Source: an uncultured Clostridium sp. (lineage in GTDB: Bacteria; Bacillota; Clostridia; Lachnospirales; Lachnospiraceae). From it: a DNA stretch of 64,000 bases. The translations under genes and the position numbers were made by a program. Of this stretch, positions 26,581 through 35,840 are shown in pieces. Under the pieces are notes generated by a model. That model was not told the DNA's origin, searched no databases, and saw only the letters and a list, made by a program, of their open reading frames with translations. Each line of letters starts with the position of its first letter. Position 1 is the stretch's first letter. The DNA lies in contig CAMWYJ010000009.1 of NCBI GenBank assembly GCA_947178445.1, forward strand, positions 26,054-90,053, written 5' to 3'.

Positions 26581-26776
26581 ACTCCTCAGGATGAAAGTCT
26601 TCCTAAGTAATTCAGGCTTATCTCTGCATTTCTAGAATTTTTTCAAATTCCTTTCATCATTTAAACTGTTTTGATTACCTCACAGCACCTCCTGCCATAT
26701 AAGCGGTTGGGTAACTGTAGCTTTGTCCATTTTCTTCCATGAACACCGCTTCACTGTCCCATATGTAAATCTGACC

Positions 26777-27148
26777 TCAGTGAAAATAGTACGGCCAAAT
26801 AAACTCATCTGCATTTCCTGTTTGGGACCAGATACATTTCCAACTATCTAATATCCATTTATCATCTACACGTTTAAAATGATACATAAAAGTCGCTGAC
26901 ACTTTTTTCTTATTTGGGTTAAATGCTTCATAATAAACTTCTGCCTCATCATCAGCATATCTAAATACCTTATAAAGAGAACAATTTTCTATCCATCCAG
27001 AAGCATTATATAAATCTTTAAAGTGCATGCCATATTTGTATGTCAATACTTCTACGTTTAAATATGAAGCACAGATAAACACTACGAATAAAATCAGAAC
27101 TATTTTTATTTTAGATTTTATAAAGCGTATATATTTTTTACTATTCAT
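26777..27148 (-). CDS. Small membrane-anchored protein with in-frame continuation after TGA
   Basis: A 123-aa protein: basic N-terminus, a transmembrane helix (about 12-32) and a short extracytoplasmic domain with YHFKRVDDKWILDSWKC. After the TGA at 26777 the same frame stays open for 33 more codons to TAA at 26675, ending in SYPTAYMAGGAVR. This suggests either a truncated longer gene or chance. No family recognised. A GTGGAG site precedes the ATG, and a 54-codon frame ends 16 bases upstream. Confidence 0.55.
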   Translation of the reverse strand: MNSKKYIRFIKSKIKIVLILFVVFICASYLNVEVLTYKYGMHFKDLYNASGWIENCSLYKVFRYADDEAEVYYEAFNPNKKKVSATFMYHFKRVDDKWILDSWKCIWSQTGNADEFIWPYYFH

Positions 27149-27163
27149 ACAACATCTCCACTC

Positions 27164-27328
27164 TTATTCTAATAAACAATTCATCCATTCATAATTATTC
27201 TTCGCAAAATCAGCCAACATTCCCGGTTCAGGAAAAGAATGTGGCTCTCCAATGTATAACCAATAAAGTGTCTTTACTATAATGCAAATAATACAATTTG
27301 TCACTACTAAAATGCTACTGCCTCTCAT
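27164..27328 (-). CDS. Small membrane protein (54 aa)
   Basis: A 54-codon frame with one hydrophobic stretch (ILVVTNCIICIIVKTLYWLY, about 6-25) and a polar C-terminal part containing GEPHSFPEPGMLADFAKNNY. It ends 16 bases before the next membrane protein gene, so the two may be cotranscribed. The ribosome binding site is weak (AGAAAGA). Moderate support only. Confidence 0.4.
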   Translation of the reverse strand: MRGSSILVVTNCIICIIVKTLYWLYIGEPHSFPEPGMLADFAKNNYEWMNCLLE

Positions 27329-27400
27329 TCGTCTTTCTTATATGTGTATTTTCAAATAATCTGAATGGCGCAACCATTCCAGAAAATAGATTGTACCATA

Positions 27401-27437
27401 ACAAAAAGGCAGGAACTCCAGAACGGAATTCCCACCT
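27401..27437 (-). terminator. Terminator behind rplA
   Basis: On the minus strand GGTGGGAATTCC pairs with GGAGTTCCTGCC along its whole length, using several G-U pairs, followed by TTTTTGTT. It sits about 40 bases past the rplA stop. Confidence 0.78.
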
Positions 27438-27475
27438 TGTCACGTTTCATATTTGTTTTTCAACAAACCCTCTGC

Positions 27476-28168
27476 TTACGCAAGCTTAACGGTATTAATC
27501 TTTACGCCAGGACCCATCGTAGAAGAAAGAGTTGCACTCTTAATATACTGTCCTTTTGCAGCAGCCGGTTTTACCTTATTAATCTCATCTATTAACGCTT
27601 GGAAGTTGTCTGCTAACTGCTCCTCTGAGAAAGAAGCTTTTCCAACTGGCACATGTACGATGTTGTTCTTGTCAAGTCTGTATTCAATCTTACCAGCCTT
27701 GATATCCTGTACAGCCTTAGTTACGTCAGGAGTTACAGTACCAGCCTTTGGATTCGGCATTAAGCCCTTTGGTCCAAGTACACGACCAAGACGTCCAACA
27801 ACACCCATCATATCTGGAGTTGCAACAACAACGTCAAAGTCTAACCATCCATCATTCTGGATCTTTGGAATTAACTCCTCGCCACCTACATAGTCAGCAC
27901 CTGCCGCTGTAGCCTCATCAATCTTATCGCCCTTTGCGAATACCAAAACCTTAACAGTCTTACCGGTTCCATGAGGAAGCACTACAGCACCACGAATCTG
28001 CTGATCGGCATGACGTCCGTCAAGTCCCATTCTTAAATGAGCCTCAACTGTCTCATCAAACTTTGCACTAGCTGCCTTCTTAACAATGGCAACTGCTTCT
28101 GGAATATCATAAACCTGTGTCTTGTCTACAAGCTTTGCAGCCTCAACATATCTTTTACCTTTTTTCAT
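27476..28168 (-). CDS. rplA: 50S ribosomal protein L1
   Basis: A 230-aa protein with unmistakable L1 sequence: [51 protein letters not shown]. It binds 23S rRNA at the L1 stalk and in many bacteria represses its own operon. ATG 28168 (MKKGKRY) has AGGAGG upstream; the frame extends to 28222 without a site. Unusually there is no rplJ-rplL directly downstream: a terminator and unrelated genes follow. Confidence 0.97.
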   Translation of the reverse strand: MKKGKRYVEAAKLVDKTQVYDIPEAVAIVKKAASAKFDETVEAHLRMGLDGRHADQQIRGAVVLPHGTGKTVKVLVFAKGDKIDEATAAGADYVGGEELIPKIQNDGWLDFDVVVATPDMMGVVGRLGRVLGPKGLMPNPKAGTVTPDVTKAVQDIKAGKIEYRLDKNNIVHVPVGKASFSEEQLADNFQALIDEINKVKPAAAKGQYIKSATLSSTMGPGVKINTVKLA

Positions 28169-28282
28169 ATCTAATATAACCTCCTGTGGTATTATCGGGA
28201 GCGACCCTCCCACTAAATTCACTATCTAACATAAACTCCATCCTTCGCACCGCAAAATCCGGTCATTAACCTCATTCCGTAC

Positions 28283-28443
28283 CGGGATGGACTTTCATAC
28301 TAAGCTCAAACTTCGCCATTGGCTCGTTTTCACCAAGTTCTCTTTCATCCACTCCACTAAACTCCGACTTCGTCTTCGTTAAGTTTCGGGATGGACTTTC
28401 ATACTAAGCTCAAACTTCGCTTTCCGCTCGTTTTCGCTAAGTA
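28283..28443. repeat. Direct repeats in the rplK-rplA spacer
   Basis: Two copies of a 57-base unit at 28283-28339 and 28387-28443 share CGGGATGGACTTTCATACTA and AGCTCAAACTTCGC almost perfectly. A weaker third unit lies between them. The minus-strand version contains CTTAGCGAAAACGAGCG and GAGCTTAGTA, resembling the internal units of element R2. The spacer is about 280 bases, long for this operon. Confidence 0.7.
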
Positions 28444-28450
28444 TTCAATG

Positions 28451-28876
28451 TCAATCTTCTACTACGATTCCCATAGAACGGGCTGTTCCGGAAATCATGC
28501 TGATTGCTGCCTCAATGCTGCCTGCATTTAAGTCTTTCATCTTAAGCTCTGCGATTTTCTGAACCTCAGCTTTTGAAATAGTAGCAACCTTCGTCTTATT
28601 CGGAACGCCTGAACCCTTTTCAATCTTACAAGCTTTCTTTAATAATACTGGAGCCGGTGGAGTCTTTGTGATGAAACTGAAACTTCTATCAGCATATACC
28701 GTGATAACAACAGGGATAATCATTCCATCCTGATCTGCTGTCTGAGCATTAAACTGCTTTGTAAATTCTACGATATTCACACCGTGCTGACCTAAAGCCG
28801 GTCCAACCGGTGGTGCAGGAGTTGCCTTACCTGCAGGAATCTGTAATTTAATATATCCTTCTACTTTCTTAGCCAT
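28451..28876 (-). CDS. rplK: 50S ribosomal protein L11
   Basis: A 141-aa L11 protein, the 23S rRNA GTPase-centre protein. Diagnostic segments are [34 protein letters not shown] and [17 protein letters not shown] 28876 (MAKKVEGY) follows GGAGG; the longer frame to 28945 is not used. It sits between nusG and rplA as in most bacteria. Confidence 0.97.
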   Translation of the reverse strand: MAKKVEGYIKLQIPAGKATPAPPVGPALGQHGVNIVEFTKQFNAQTADQDGMIIPVVITVYADRSFSFITKTPPAPVLLKKACKIEKGSGVPNKTKVATISKAEVQKIAELKMKDLNAGSIEAAISMISGTARSMGIVVED

Positions 28877-28989
28877 TTTAATTTCCTCCATATTCATGTG
28901 GTCAAACGGGTGATACCCTCCCACTATTTGTAATTTGCACTGCAAATTGAAATGCGGTCAATACCGCTTCGTCCTTATCGGACTGCTTA

Positions 28990-29523
28990 TCACTCAATCT
29001 TAGTGACATCCATAAAACTAATCTCCACAGATGTGGCACGACCAAAGATATCCACCTCAATCGTTACGGACTGTTTGCTAGTATTGATATCGGTAATGGT
29101 TCCAACCGTACCCTCCCAGGCACCTGCAACAACCTTGACCATATCTCCCAGCTCAACATCAATCTCCATCTCTGGAACCCGAATACCAAGATTCTTCATT
29201 TCAGATTCGGTAAGCGGTACTGGCTTTGATCCAGGTCCCACAAATCCGGTTACACCTCTTGTATTACGAACAACATACCATGTGGCATCATTCATAATCA
29301 TGTTAAGGAGTACATAACCCGGAAACATTTTCTTTGAAACCTGTTTCTTTGTACCGTTCTTAAGCTCCACCACATCCTGCAGCGGAACAAGTACCTCAAA
29401 TATCTGATCCTGAAGATTCCGGTTCTCAATTGTCTTCTCAATGTCCGTCTTTACCTTATTCTCATATCCGGAATAAGTATGGACTACATACCATCTTGCT
29501 TCATTTTCTACTGCTTCTGACAT
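28990..29523 (-). CDS. nusG: Transcription termination/antitermination protein NusG
   Basis: A 177-aa NusG with the NGN domain (ARWYVVHTYSGYENKVKTDI) and C-terminal KOW domain (GDMVKVVAGAWEGTVGTI). It binds RNA polymerase and influences pausing, Rho action or ribosome coupling. Length and gene order (secE-nusG-rplK) are standard. Confidence 0.97.
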   Translation of the reverse strand: MSEAVENEARWYVVHTYSGYENKVKTDIEKTIENRNLQDQIFEVLVPLQDVVELKNGTKKQVSKKMFPGYVLLNMIMNDATWYVVRNTRGVTGFVGPGSKPVPLTESEMKNLGIRVPEMEIDVELGDMVKVVAGAWEGTVGTITDINTSKQSVTIEVDIFGRATSVEISFMDVTKIE

Positions 29524-29536
29524 ATAATCACCAACC

Positions 29537-29728
29537 TTATCCTACAATGAATGAAAGACCAATCTGCATTACCCAGTCAACTGCTGCAATAATACAACCG
29601 ATTACGATCGCAGCGATAACAACTGCTACAGACTGTTTTCCGAGAAGCTTCTTATTAGGCCATACAATCTTATGAAATTCACCTTTGAGTTCAGTGAACT
29701 TAAATGTTGATTCATTCTCATTTCCCAT
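29537..29728 (-). CDS. secE: Preprotein translocase subunit SecE
   Basis: A 63-aa single-span SecE. The conserved segment FTELKGEFHKIVWPNKKLL precedes the transmembrane helix SVAVVIAAIVIGCIIAAVDW. It clamps SecY in the Sec translocon. ATG 29728 (MGNENE) has GGAGG at eight bases, better than two earlier frame starts. Confidence 0.95.
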   Translation of the reverse strand: MGNENESTFKFTELKGEFHKIVWPNKKLLGKQSVAVVIAAIVIGCIIAAVDWVMQIGLSFIVG

Positions 29729-29840
29729 GATCATAACCTCCAAACCACAATCCCTATGATTGTGCTGACTGTCTTGTGCTTTCCATATCACCTAGACAGT
29801 AACCGCTTTGTTCATCAAACACAAATGATCCATGTAAAGA

Positions 29841-29990
29841 TTATTTGGTCTCCTTGTGTAATGTGTGTGTTCTACAGAACGGACAAAACTTCTTCGTTTC
29901 CATACGCTCTGTGTGAACTCTCTTGTCCTTTGTCAGATTGTAATTACGCTGTTTACACTCTGTACATGCCAATGTAATCTTAACTCGCAC
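29841..29990 (-). CDS. rpmG: 50S ribosomal protein L33
   Basis: A 49-aa L33 protein. GTG start at 29990 preceded by GGAGG. The sequence has [20 protein letters not shown] and [16 protein letters not shown], giving the paired CxxC motifs of the zinc-binding (C+) form. It lies immediately upstream of secE, the usual order. Confidence 0.95.
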   Translation of the reverse strand: MRVKITLACTECKQRNYNLTKDKRVHTERMETKKFCPFCRTHTLHKETK

Positions 29991-30076
29991 AACTTCCACC
30001 TCCATATTTATTTTTAAGGCCTTACGGCGGACTCTCTTTTCTCTGCAAACTCAAGCGTTAATTCGAAAATTTGCAC

Positions 30077-30109
30077 ACAAAAAAAAAGCCCCAACGAGAC
30101 GTTGCTTTC
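30077..30109 (-). terminator. Terminator between the amylase gene and rpmG
   Basis: Minus strand: AAAGC-AACG, TCT loop, CGTT-(GGG)-GCTTT with a small bulge, then a run of ten Ts. It separates amylase transcription from the rpmG operon. Confidence 0.7.
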
Positions 30110-30328
30110 ATACAATATCAGAATATGTATAAAAAGTCAAGGAATTTATGATTTTTTGATAACCTTTCTCCATATAAATGACCACTGGTACCAATTTCCG
30201 GAATCATAATATTCATCATCTGTGCCGGGAACAGAAATGTTCCCAGCACTCCTCCAAAGCAATGACTTTTTCATATTGGAGTAATCCGGGGGGAGCCCGG
30301 TTATTATCCGTGCTTTCATGAAATCAGC
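30110..30328. other. Gap downstream of the amylase gene
   Basis: No gene seen. It contains two short inverted repeats, GGGAACagaaatGTTCCC (30218-30235) and CCGGGGGGAGCCCGG (about 30287-30301), neither followed by a strong T-run. Confidence 0.4.
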
Positions 30329-31639
30329 CTAACGCTCCATTTTCCAAAAAGAAGCAGAGTAAGGAGGCAACTCACTACCACCTCCAAAATCATGAGGTTT
30401 CCCCGTCAGCAAATCCTCTGCCATGCCACATCCCGCATCAAAGTGTGCCATAAAGGACTCTTCTGATGCATTGATTGCTATCAATATTCTCTCACTCTCA
30501 CAGGCACGCTCAAAAATACATTGACGATTGGTCAGTATAATCGAACGGAAACCGCCATAGTTCAAAGCTTTACTACTCTTCTTAACCTCCGCCAGTTTTG
30601 AAATCCACTCTGCCAATTCTCCAAATTCCGGCTTATCAAAGCTGACACGAAGTGCCGGATCTCCCTCACTCTTATTTGCCTTTGTTCCCCATTCGCTGCC
30701 GTAATATACACAGGGAATACCAGGCATGCCAAAGCACAGGGCATAGATTAACGGCAAATGTTTTTCATTATTGAGAACGCTTGCAATCCGACTTACATCA
30801 TGGTTGTCCACAAAATTCAGCAAATGCATTCCTTTATACAAAGTCCATTCCTCCGGCCCATACTGCCTTAGAAGGGAATGACAGATTTCAAACATATTCA
30901 TACTGTTAAAACTGGAATGCATTCCATGATAACATTCATAGTTTGTGACAGAATGACACATCTCATTATTTGCCCATTGCTTATAGTCCCCATGCAGTGT
31001 TTCACCCACCAAAAAGAAATCTTCTTTCAGGGAATCCGTGAATTGACGCAAGCGTTTCAGAAATTCTTTGTCCAAACAATATGCCACATCCAAACGCAGC
31101 CCATCGATGTCAAAAGTCTCTACCCAATATTTCACCGCATCAAAAATATGTTGAATCACTTCCTCATTCCGAAGGTTTAATTTGACCAAATCAAAATTAC
31201 CCTCCCAACCCTCGTACCAAAGTCCATCATTATAATTTGAATTTCCACCAAAATCAACATGAAACCAATCTCTATATCTGGAATTTTCCCGATTTTGTAA
31301 AACATCCTGAAATGCCCAGAACCCTCTGCCTACATGATTAAACACGCCATCCAGTACAACCCGGATATCGGACTCGTGCAGTTTTTCACACACTTTTACA
31401 AAGTCATCATTTAATCCCAGTCTACAATCAAGTTTCCTATAATCCCTGGTATTATACCCATGGGTATCGGATTCAAAGATTGGCGAAAAATAAACAGCAT
31501 TGACTCCCAGTTTCTTAATATGTGGAATCCAGTCAAGCACCTTTAAAATCCGGGATTGTTCTTTCCCGTCATTTTCAAATGGTGCACCACAGAATCCTAA
31601 CGGATAAATTTGGTAAAATACGCTTTCATATGCCCACAT
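30329..31639 (-). CDS. Alpha-amylase family (GH13) glycoside hydrolase
   Basis: A 436-aa cytoplasmic GH13 enzyme acting on alpha-1,4 glucans or maltooligosaccharides. All four conserved regions are present: DGVFNHVG (region I), DGLRLDVAYCL with the nucleophile Asp (II), FLVGETLHGD with the acid/base Glu (III) and FVDNHDVSR (IV). There is no signal peptide. The short C-terminal beta domain ends in PYSASFWKMER. The absence of an N-terminal extra domain argues against neopullulanase; exact specificity is open. AGGAGG precedes ATG 31639. Confidence 0.88.
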   Translation of the reverse strand: MWAYESVFYQIYPLGFCGAPFENDGKEQSRILKVLDWIPHIKKLGVNAVYFSPIFESDTHGYNTRDYRKLDCRLGLNDDFVKVCEKLHESDIRVVLDGVFNHVGRGFWAFQDVLQNRENSRYRDWFHVDFGGNSNYNDGLWYEGWEGNFDLVKLNLRNEEVIQHIFDAVKYWVETFDIDGLRLDVAYCLDKEFLKRLRQFTDSLKEDFFLVGETLHGDYKQWANNEMCHSVTNYECYHGMHSSFNSMNMFEICHSLLRQYGPEEWTLYKGMHLLNFVDNHDVSRIASVLNNEKHLPLIYALCFGMPGIPCVYYGSEWGTKANKSEGDPALRVSFDKPEFGELAEWISKLAEVKKSSKALNYGGFRSIILTNRQCIFERACESERILIAINASEESFMAHFDAGCGMAEDLLTGKPHDFGGGSELPPYSASFWKMER

Positions 31640-31742
31640 TGTTATGTCCTCCTAATTCTTTTATGAAATCTGATATACTACAAGACTCCACAATTTTTAT
31701 GATATTCCATCCTCTTCATAAATTCAAGAGTTTTCTGTACCC

Positions 31743-31771
31743 TTGTCAATTTACTGCTTCTATACTATAAT
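31743..31771 (+). promoter_or_regulatory. Sigma-A promoter upstream of murC
   Basis: TTGTCA (31743-31748), 17-base spacer and TATAAT (31766-31771). The leader to murC is about 155 bases and contains a fragment of the R-type repeat. Confidence 0.75.
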
Positions 31772-31855
31772 ATGGCTAGTTATGTACATAGGAACTTCCT
31801 ACATTAGACACCATACGAGTCATTCTTAAATCTGGCGTGCATAAGGTAATAAGGA

Positions 31856-31880
31856 TAGGTAATTGCGAAATTAAGCTTTG
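31856..31880 (+). repeat. Fragment R4 of the MITE-like repeat end
   Basis: TAGGTAATTGCGAAA matches the terminal sequence of R1 and R2; the sequence then diverges. It lies in the murC leader. Confidence 0.5.
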
Positions 31881-31933
31881 AAAACGGGAGGCGCGCAAAT
31901 GCTTATTAAATAAGAAGAAAGAAGGATATCGAT

Positions 31934-33313
31934 ATGTATCAAATTGACTTCACCAAGCCAATCCACATTCATTTCATCGGAATCGGTGGTATCAGCATGA
32001 GTGGATTAGCAGAGATTTTGTTAAAGGAAAATTTTAAAATCAGTGGCTCCGATGCCAAAAATTCCGATATCGTAGATAATTTAATTGCCATGGGAGCGAT
32101 TGTCAACATCGGACAATGCGCTGCTAATATTACAGACGATATTGATTTGGTGGTCTATACAGCCGCCATTCACGAGGATAATGAAGAATTTGCCGCCTGC
32201 AAGGCTAAAAATATCCCTATGCTGACCAGAGCACAGCTCCTTGGACAGATTATGAACAATTACAAGTATTCTGTTGCGGTATCCGGAACACACGGAAAAA
32301 CCACTACCACTTCTATGCTGAGCCAGATTTTTATTGAAGCAGACACAGACCCTACCATCAGCGTTGGTGGAATACTCGATTCCATCGGTGGCAATATCCG
32401 GGTCGGAAAATCTGACTATTTTGTAACAGAAGCATGTGAATATACCAACAGCTTCCACGCATTCTATCCTTATATTAGTATCATTTTAAATGTGGATGCC
32501 GACCACTTGGACTTCTTTAGCGGTATTGATGAGATTATCGAGAGCTTCCACACCTTTGCAACCAATCTGCCAGATAACGGCACGTTAATTGTAAACGGTG
32601 ATATGGACTGTTTCGATCGTGTGACAAGAGACTTGACCTGCAGCATTTTAACCTTCGGCATGAAGGATACCAACCGCTATTACCCAGCAGACATTGAAGC
32701 AGATGAGAAAGGGCATATGGATTACACCCTCATGACAGATGGCAAAGCCTGTGAACGGGTGCACTTAAATATCGGTGGAATCCACAATGTCTGCAATTCC
32801 CTTGCTGCCATTGCGGTAGCGGATTTACTTGGAATTGACAGAGAATATACATTGCTTGGCTTAAAAAGCTTTGGCGGTGCCCACAGGCGGTTCGAGTTAA
32901 AAGGAAGCCTTGGCAATGTAACAGTGATTGATGATTATGCACATCACCCAACCGAGATCAAAGCAACCCTTGCAACTGCATCCGACACCCCTCACAATGA
33001 GCTTTGGGTTATATTCCAGCCACATACCTATACCAGAACTCATGCGCTGTTTGAGGAATTTGCAGATGCCTTAAAAGGCTTTGACCATGTTATTCTAGTG
33101 GATATCTACGCTGCCAGGGAAACGGATACAGGCCTTGTCCATTCCAAGGATTTGGCAAAGCGTATCAAAGAATATGGAACAGATGCAAGATATTTCAGTT
33201 CTTTCCGTGCAGTTGAAAATTATTTATTATTAAATTGCAAAAAAAATGATTTGTTGATAACCATGGGCGCCGGAGACGTCTATTTGATTGGTGAAGAGCT
33301 TCTTGGAAAATAG
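31934..33313 (+). CDS. murC: UDP-N-acetylmuramate--L-alanine ligase
   Basis: A 459-aa Mur ligase adding the first amino acid to UDP-MurNAc in peptidoglycan synthesis. Evidence: N-terminal HFIGIGGISMSGLAEIL, ATP-binding VSGTHGKTTTTSML, then TEACEYTNSFHAFYP, NVDADHLDFF and GAHRRFELKG with VIDDYAHHPTEIKATL. Length is normal. AAGAAGG precedes the ATG at 31934. A strong terminator follows. Confidence 0.97.
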   Translation: MYQIDFTKPIHIHFIGIGGISMSGLAEILLKENFKISGSDAKNSDIVDNLIAMGAIVNIGQCAANITDDIDLVVYTAAIHEDNEEFAACKAKNIPMLTRAQLLGQIMNNYKYSVAVSGTHGKTTTTSMLSQIFIEADTDPTISVGGILDSIGGNIRVGKSDYFVTEACEYTNSFHAFYPYISIILNVDADHLDFFSGIDEIIESFHTFATNLPDNGTLIVNGDMDCFDRVTRDLTCSILTFGMKDTNRYYPADIEADEKGHMDYTLMTDGKACERVHLNIGGIHNVCNSLAAIAVADLLGIDREYTLLGLKSFGGAHRRFELKGSLGNVTVIDDYAHHPTEIKATLATASDTPHNELWVIFQPHTYTRTHALFEEFADALKGFDHVILVDIYAARETDTGLVHSKDLAKRIKEYGTDARYFSSFRAVENYLLLNCKKNDLLITMGAGDVYLIGEELLGK

Positions 33314-33323
33314 TTATGCACAT

Positions 33324-33376
33324 TATCCACAGTCTATTAAATTTTGCTTGACAAGAATAGATTGTGGATATTTTTA
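33324..33376 (+). terminator. Terminator behind murC
   Basis: TATCCACAGTCTATT pairs with AATAGATTGTGGATA (14 Watson-Crick pairs plus one G-U), followed by TTTTTATTT. Confidence 0.85.
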
Positions 33377-33498
33377 TTTACATAATTTATTGGTACAAAA
33401 TGCCAGATAACCCACTTTTACGATTCCCTATTTTGCAATTCGTATTATGTTAACTATTTTTCCACATTTTCCACATTTTCCACACTTTTTGCCCATAG

Positions 33499-33535
33499 CA
33501 GAAAATGAACGCATGTTCCATTTTCTTTTTATTTT
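33499..33535 (+). terminator. Second hairpin terminator upstream of the DnaD-like gene
   Basis: AGAAAATGAAC, GCAT loop, GTTCCATTTTCT with one bulged C, then TTTTTATTTT. It lies in the leader of the following gene and could act as an attenuator. Confidence 0.6.
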
Positions 33536-33594
33536 GGCTGTGCTATAATCCATTTTGCTATGAGACAAAGAATTGGAAAAAGGAGGGAGAAAAC

Positions 33595-34803
33595 GTGGAA
33601 ACGATTACAATATCAACTGAAAATCATGAAACATATTCCGCAGTTTCTAACTTCTTTATCGATTACTATATGACGGAGGCAAATGGCGAGTTTGTGAAGG
33701 TTTATCTATATCTGGTGCGCCTTTTAAACAGCGGTCGTGCCGTTACCGTTGCTGACATTGCAGATCATTTTAACCTGACCGAAAAGGATATCTGCCGTGC
33801 CATTCGCTACTGGATTAAAGAAGGAGTCCTTCAACTGGAATATACAAAAGGCAAGCTCCTTACCGGTATTACAATGCTTCCACTATCTGCCAAGAATGCC
33901 ACAGAGGGAAAGAATGCCTCTCTTCTTGCAATGCTGGGCATAGAGGAAGAACATGACACCTCTTCCAACGAGGACACATCCAGCGGACATATTACAGCCC
34001 ATACGAAGAAAGCTAATTCTGTTGTTATGGAAGACACACACATTATCAGTTTCCCCGAAACCAGTGAAGACGCTGCTGTAAGAGAACCTGACACAATCAA
34101 AGAAATCACAACTGTTCCAAAGAAAAAATCCTACAAGGCTTCCGTTTTGGAGGAAAAACAACAGGATGAAGATTTCGGCAATCTGCTGTACCAGACGGAG
34201 ATTTATTTTGGGAAACCGCTGACTCAGAGTGATATAAATTCTCTCTTATATATATATGACACATTATCATTTTCCCCAGAGCTTTTGGAATATCTGGTGG
34301 AATACTGTGTATCAATTGGCAAAAAAAGCTGCCGTTATATTGAGACCGTTGCAATTGACTGGTACAAAAACGGTATCACCTCCGTTGAGGATGCAAAGGT
34401 TGCATCAAAGAATTATAATTCCATTTATGTTGCCGTATTAAAACAGTTGGGAATTCCAAGAAGGGTGCCAACCCCGACCGAGACCTCCTTTATCGATACC
34501 TGGTATAATACATATTCCTTTAACAAAAACATTATCATAGAAGCCTGTAAACGGGCAATCACTGCCAACCCGCACTCTGCTAATTTTCATTATGTAAATG
34601 GCATACTGGAAAGCTGGCACAAACAAAATGTGCATAAACTTTCTGATATCGAAGAATTAGACCGGAAGTGGGCGGCAGAGAAGAAAAAGAACCGGACAAG
34701 TAGCAAAGCAGCAAATAACCAGTTTAATAACTACGAAAATTCTACCGATGAAAATATCGCAAATGAATTTGAAAAGTTATTCCTGCAGGAGAGGAAACAA
34801 TAG
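33595..34803 (+). CDS. DnaD/DnaB-like replication initiation protein
   Basis: A 402-aa protein. The N-terminal winged-helix region includes YMTEANGEFVKVYLYLVRLL and VADIADHFNLTEKDICRAI, as in DnaD/DnaB primosome proteins. The C-terminal DnaD-like domain includes PELLEYLVEYCVSIGKKSCR and YIETVAIDWYKNGI. In Firmicutes these proteins help load the replicative helicase at origins and restart sites. GTG 33595 follows AGGAGG; the longer ATG frame from 33505 runs through a terminator hairpin. The next gene, two bases downstream, encodes the loader ATPase, so the pair forms a helicase-loading operon. Confidence 0.85.
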   Translation: METITISTENHETYSAVSNFFIDYYMTEANGEFVKVYLYLVRLLNSGRAVTVADIADHFNLTEKDICRAIRYWIKEGVLQLEYTKGKLLTGITMLPLSAKNATEGKNASLLAMLGIEEEHDTSSNEDTSSGHITAHTKKANSVVMEDTHIISFPETSEDAAVREPDTIKEITTVPKKKSYKASVLEEKQQDEDFGNLLYQTEIYFGKPLTQSDINSLLYIYDTLSFSPELLEYLVEYCVSIGKKSCRYIETVAIDWYKNGITSVEDAKVASKNYNSIYVAVLKQLGIPRRVPTPTETSFIDTWYNTYSFNKNIIIEACKRAITANPHSANFHYVNGILESWHKQNVHKLSDIEELDRKWAAEKKKNRTSSKAANNQFNNYENSTDENIANEFEKLFLQERKQ

Positions 34804-34805
34804 AC

Positions 34806-35813
34806 ATGGCATTTACCAATTCCCAGTATGACGAATTAATGCAGACATACTATCAAAACCAAATAAATAACCAGGCACTTGCAAATTCCAGAAAGGAAGA
34901 AGTCTATGCAGCTATTCCACGCATCATGGAAATTGACCAGCTCATCGCCATGTCCTCCATTGACGCCGCAAGAACAAAACTGAAACAGAAAAAAGATAAC
35001 ACTGCTTCCATTAAGGAACAGAATAAACAGCTGGCTTTAGAGAAAACCAGCCTGCTGAAGGCGCATGGTTATCCAGAGGATTATTTGAAGCCAATCTATA
35101 CCTGTCCGCTTTGCAAGGATACTGCAAAAACTGCCGATGGCTATTGCACCTGTTTTAAGCAGGCAGCTATTTCTTTCTTATATAAACAGTCAACATTAGA
35201 GCATATATTAGAAACTGAAAATTTTGAACATTTTGATCTGTCATTTTATCCAGATCTCACAGACAGCAAACATCCGGGGGAGCCTACTCCATATGAGAAT
35301 ATGCAAAAAATTCTCACAGACAGCAGAGAATTTATCAAAACCTTTGAACAAAACATTGATAATTTCCTGTTTTATGGAGATACTGGACTTGGGAAAACCT
35401 TTTTATCACACTGTATCGCAAAGGAGCTGTTAGACTCTGGTCATACTGTTCTCTATCAGTCTTCTGTACATCTGTTTGAAGATGTATGTGCAGAGGTTAT
35501 CATGAAAAAAGGGCAGCTTCCAAACAGTCAGGAAACTTATCGGTATTTATATGACTGCGATTTGCTGATTATTGATGATTTGGGAACAGAATATACAAAT
35601 TCCTTTGTATCTTCTGAGCTTTATGATATACTGAATACGCGTTTACGCACACAGAAATCCACATTGATTTCAACCAATCTGAATCTGCAGGAGTTAAATG
35701 AGCGTTACTCCAGCCGGACTGCAACCCGGATTTTTGCAGAATACAAAGTATGTAACTTCTATGGCAGCAATATCCGCTTAGCCAAAAGAAGTCAAGCAAT
35801 ACAGCAAAAATAA
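34806..35813 (+). CDS. DnaC/DnaI-like helicase loader ATPase
   Basis: A 335-aa AAA+ protein. Residues about 100-120 carry a zinc-binding CPLCKDTAKTADGYCTC segment as in DnaI. The ATPase core shows Walker A FYGDTGLGKTFLSHC, Walker B LLIIDDLGTEY, and a C-terminal ATRIFAEYKVCNFYGSNIR typical of DnaC/DnaI sensor regions. It loads the replicative helicase together with the DnaD-like protein encoded just before it. prs begins within 30 bases of its stop, so cotranscription of all three is likely. Confidence 0.88.
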   Translation: MAFTNSQYDELMQTYYQNQINNQALANSRKEEVYAAIPRIMEIDQLIAMSSIDAARTKLKQKKDNTASIKEQNKQLALEKTSLLKAHGYPEDYLKPIYTCPLCKDTAKTADGYCTCFKQAAISFLYKQSTLEHILETENFEHFDLSFYPDLTDSKHPGEPTPYENMQKILTDSREFIKTFEQNIDNFLFYGDTGLGKTFLSHCIAKELLDSGHTVLYQSSVHLFEDVCAEVIMKKGQLPNSQETYRYLYDCDLLIIDDLGTEYTNSFVSSELYDILNTRLRTQKSTLISTNLNLQELNERYSSRTATRIFAEYKVCNFYGSNIRLAKRSQAIQQK

Positions 35814-35840
35814 GTGAATCATTTTAACGGAGGAAGAATC

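Noticed and set aside
26675..26779. Selenocysteine readthrough at TGA 26777
   Set aside because: No selenocysteine insertion hairpin was recognised and the product family is unknown; truncation or chance is simpler.
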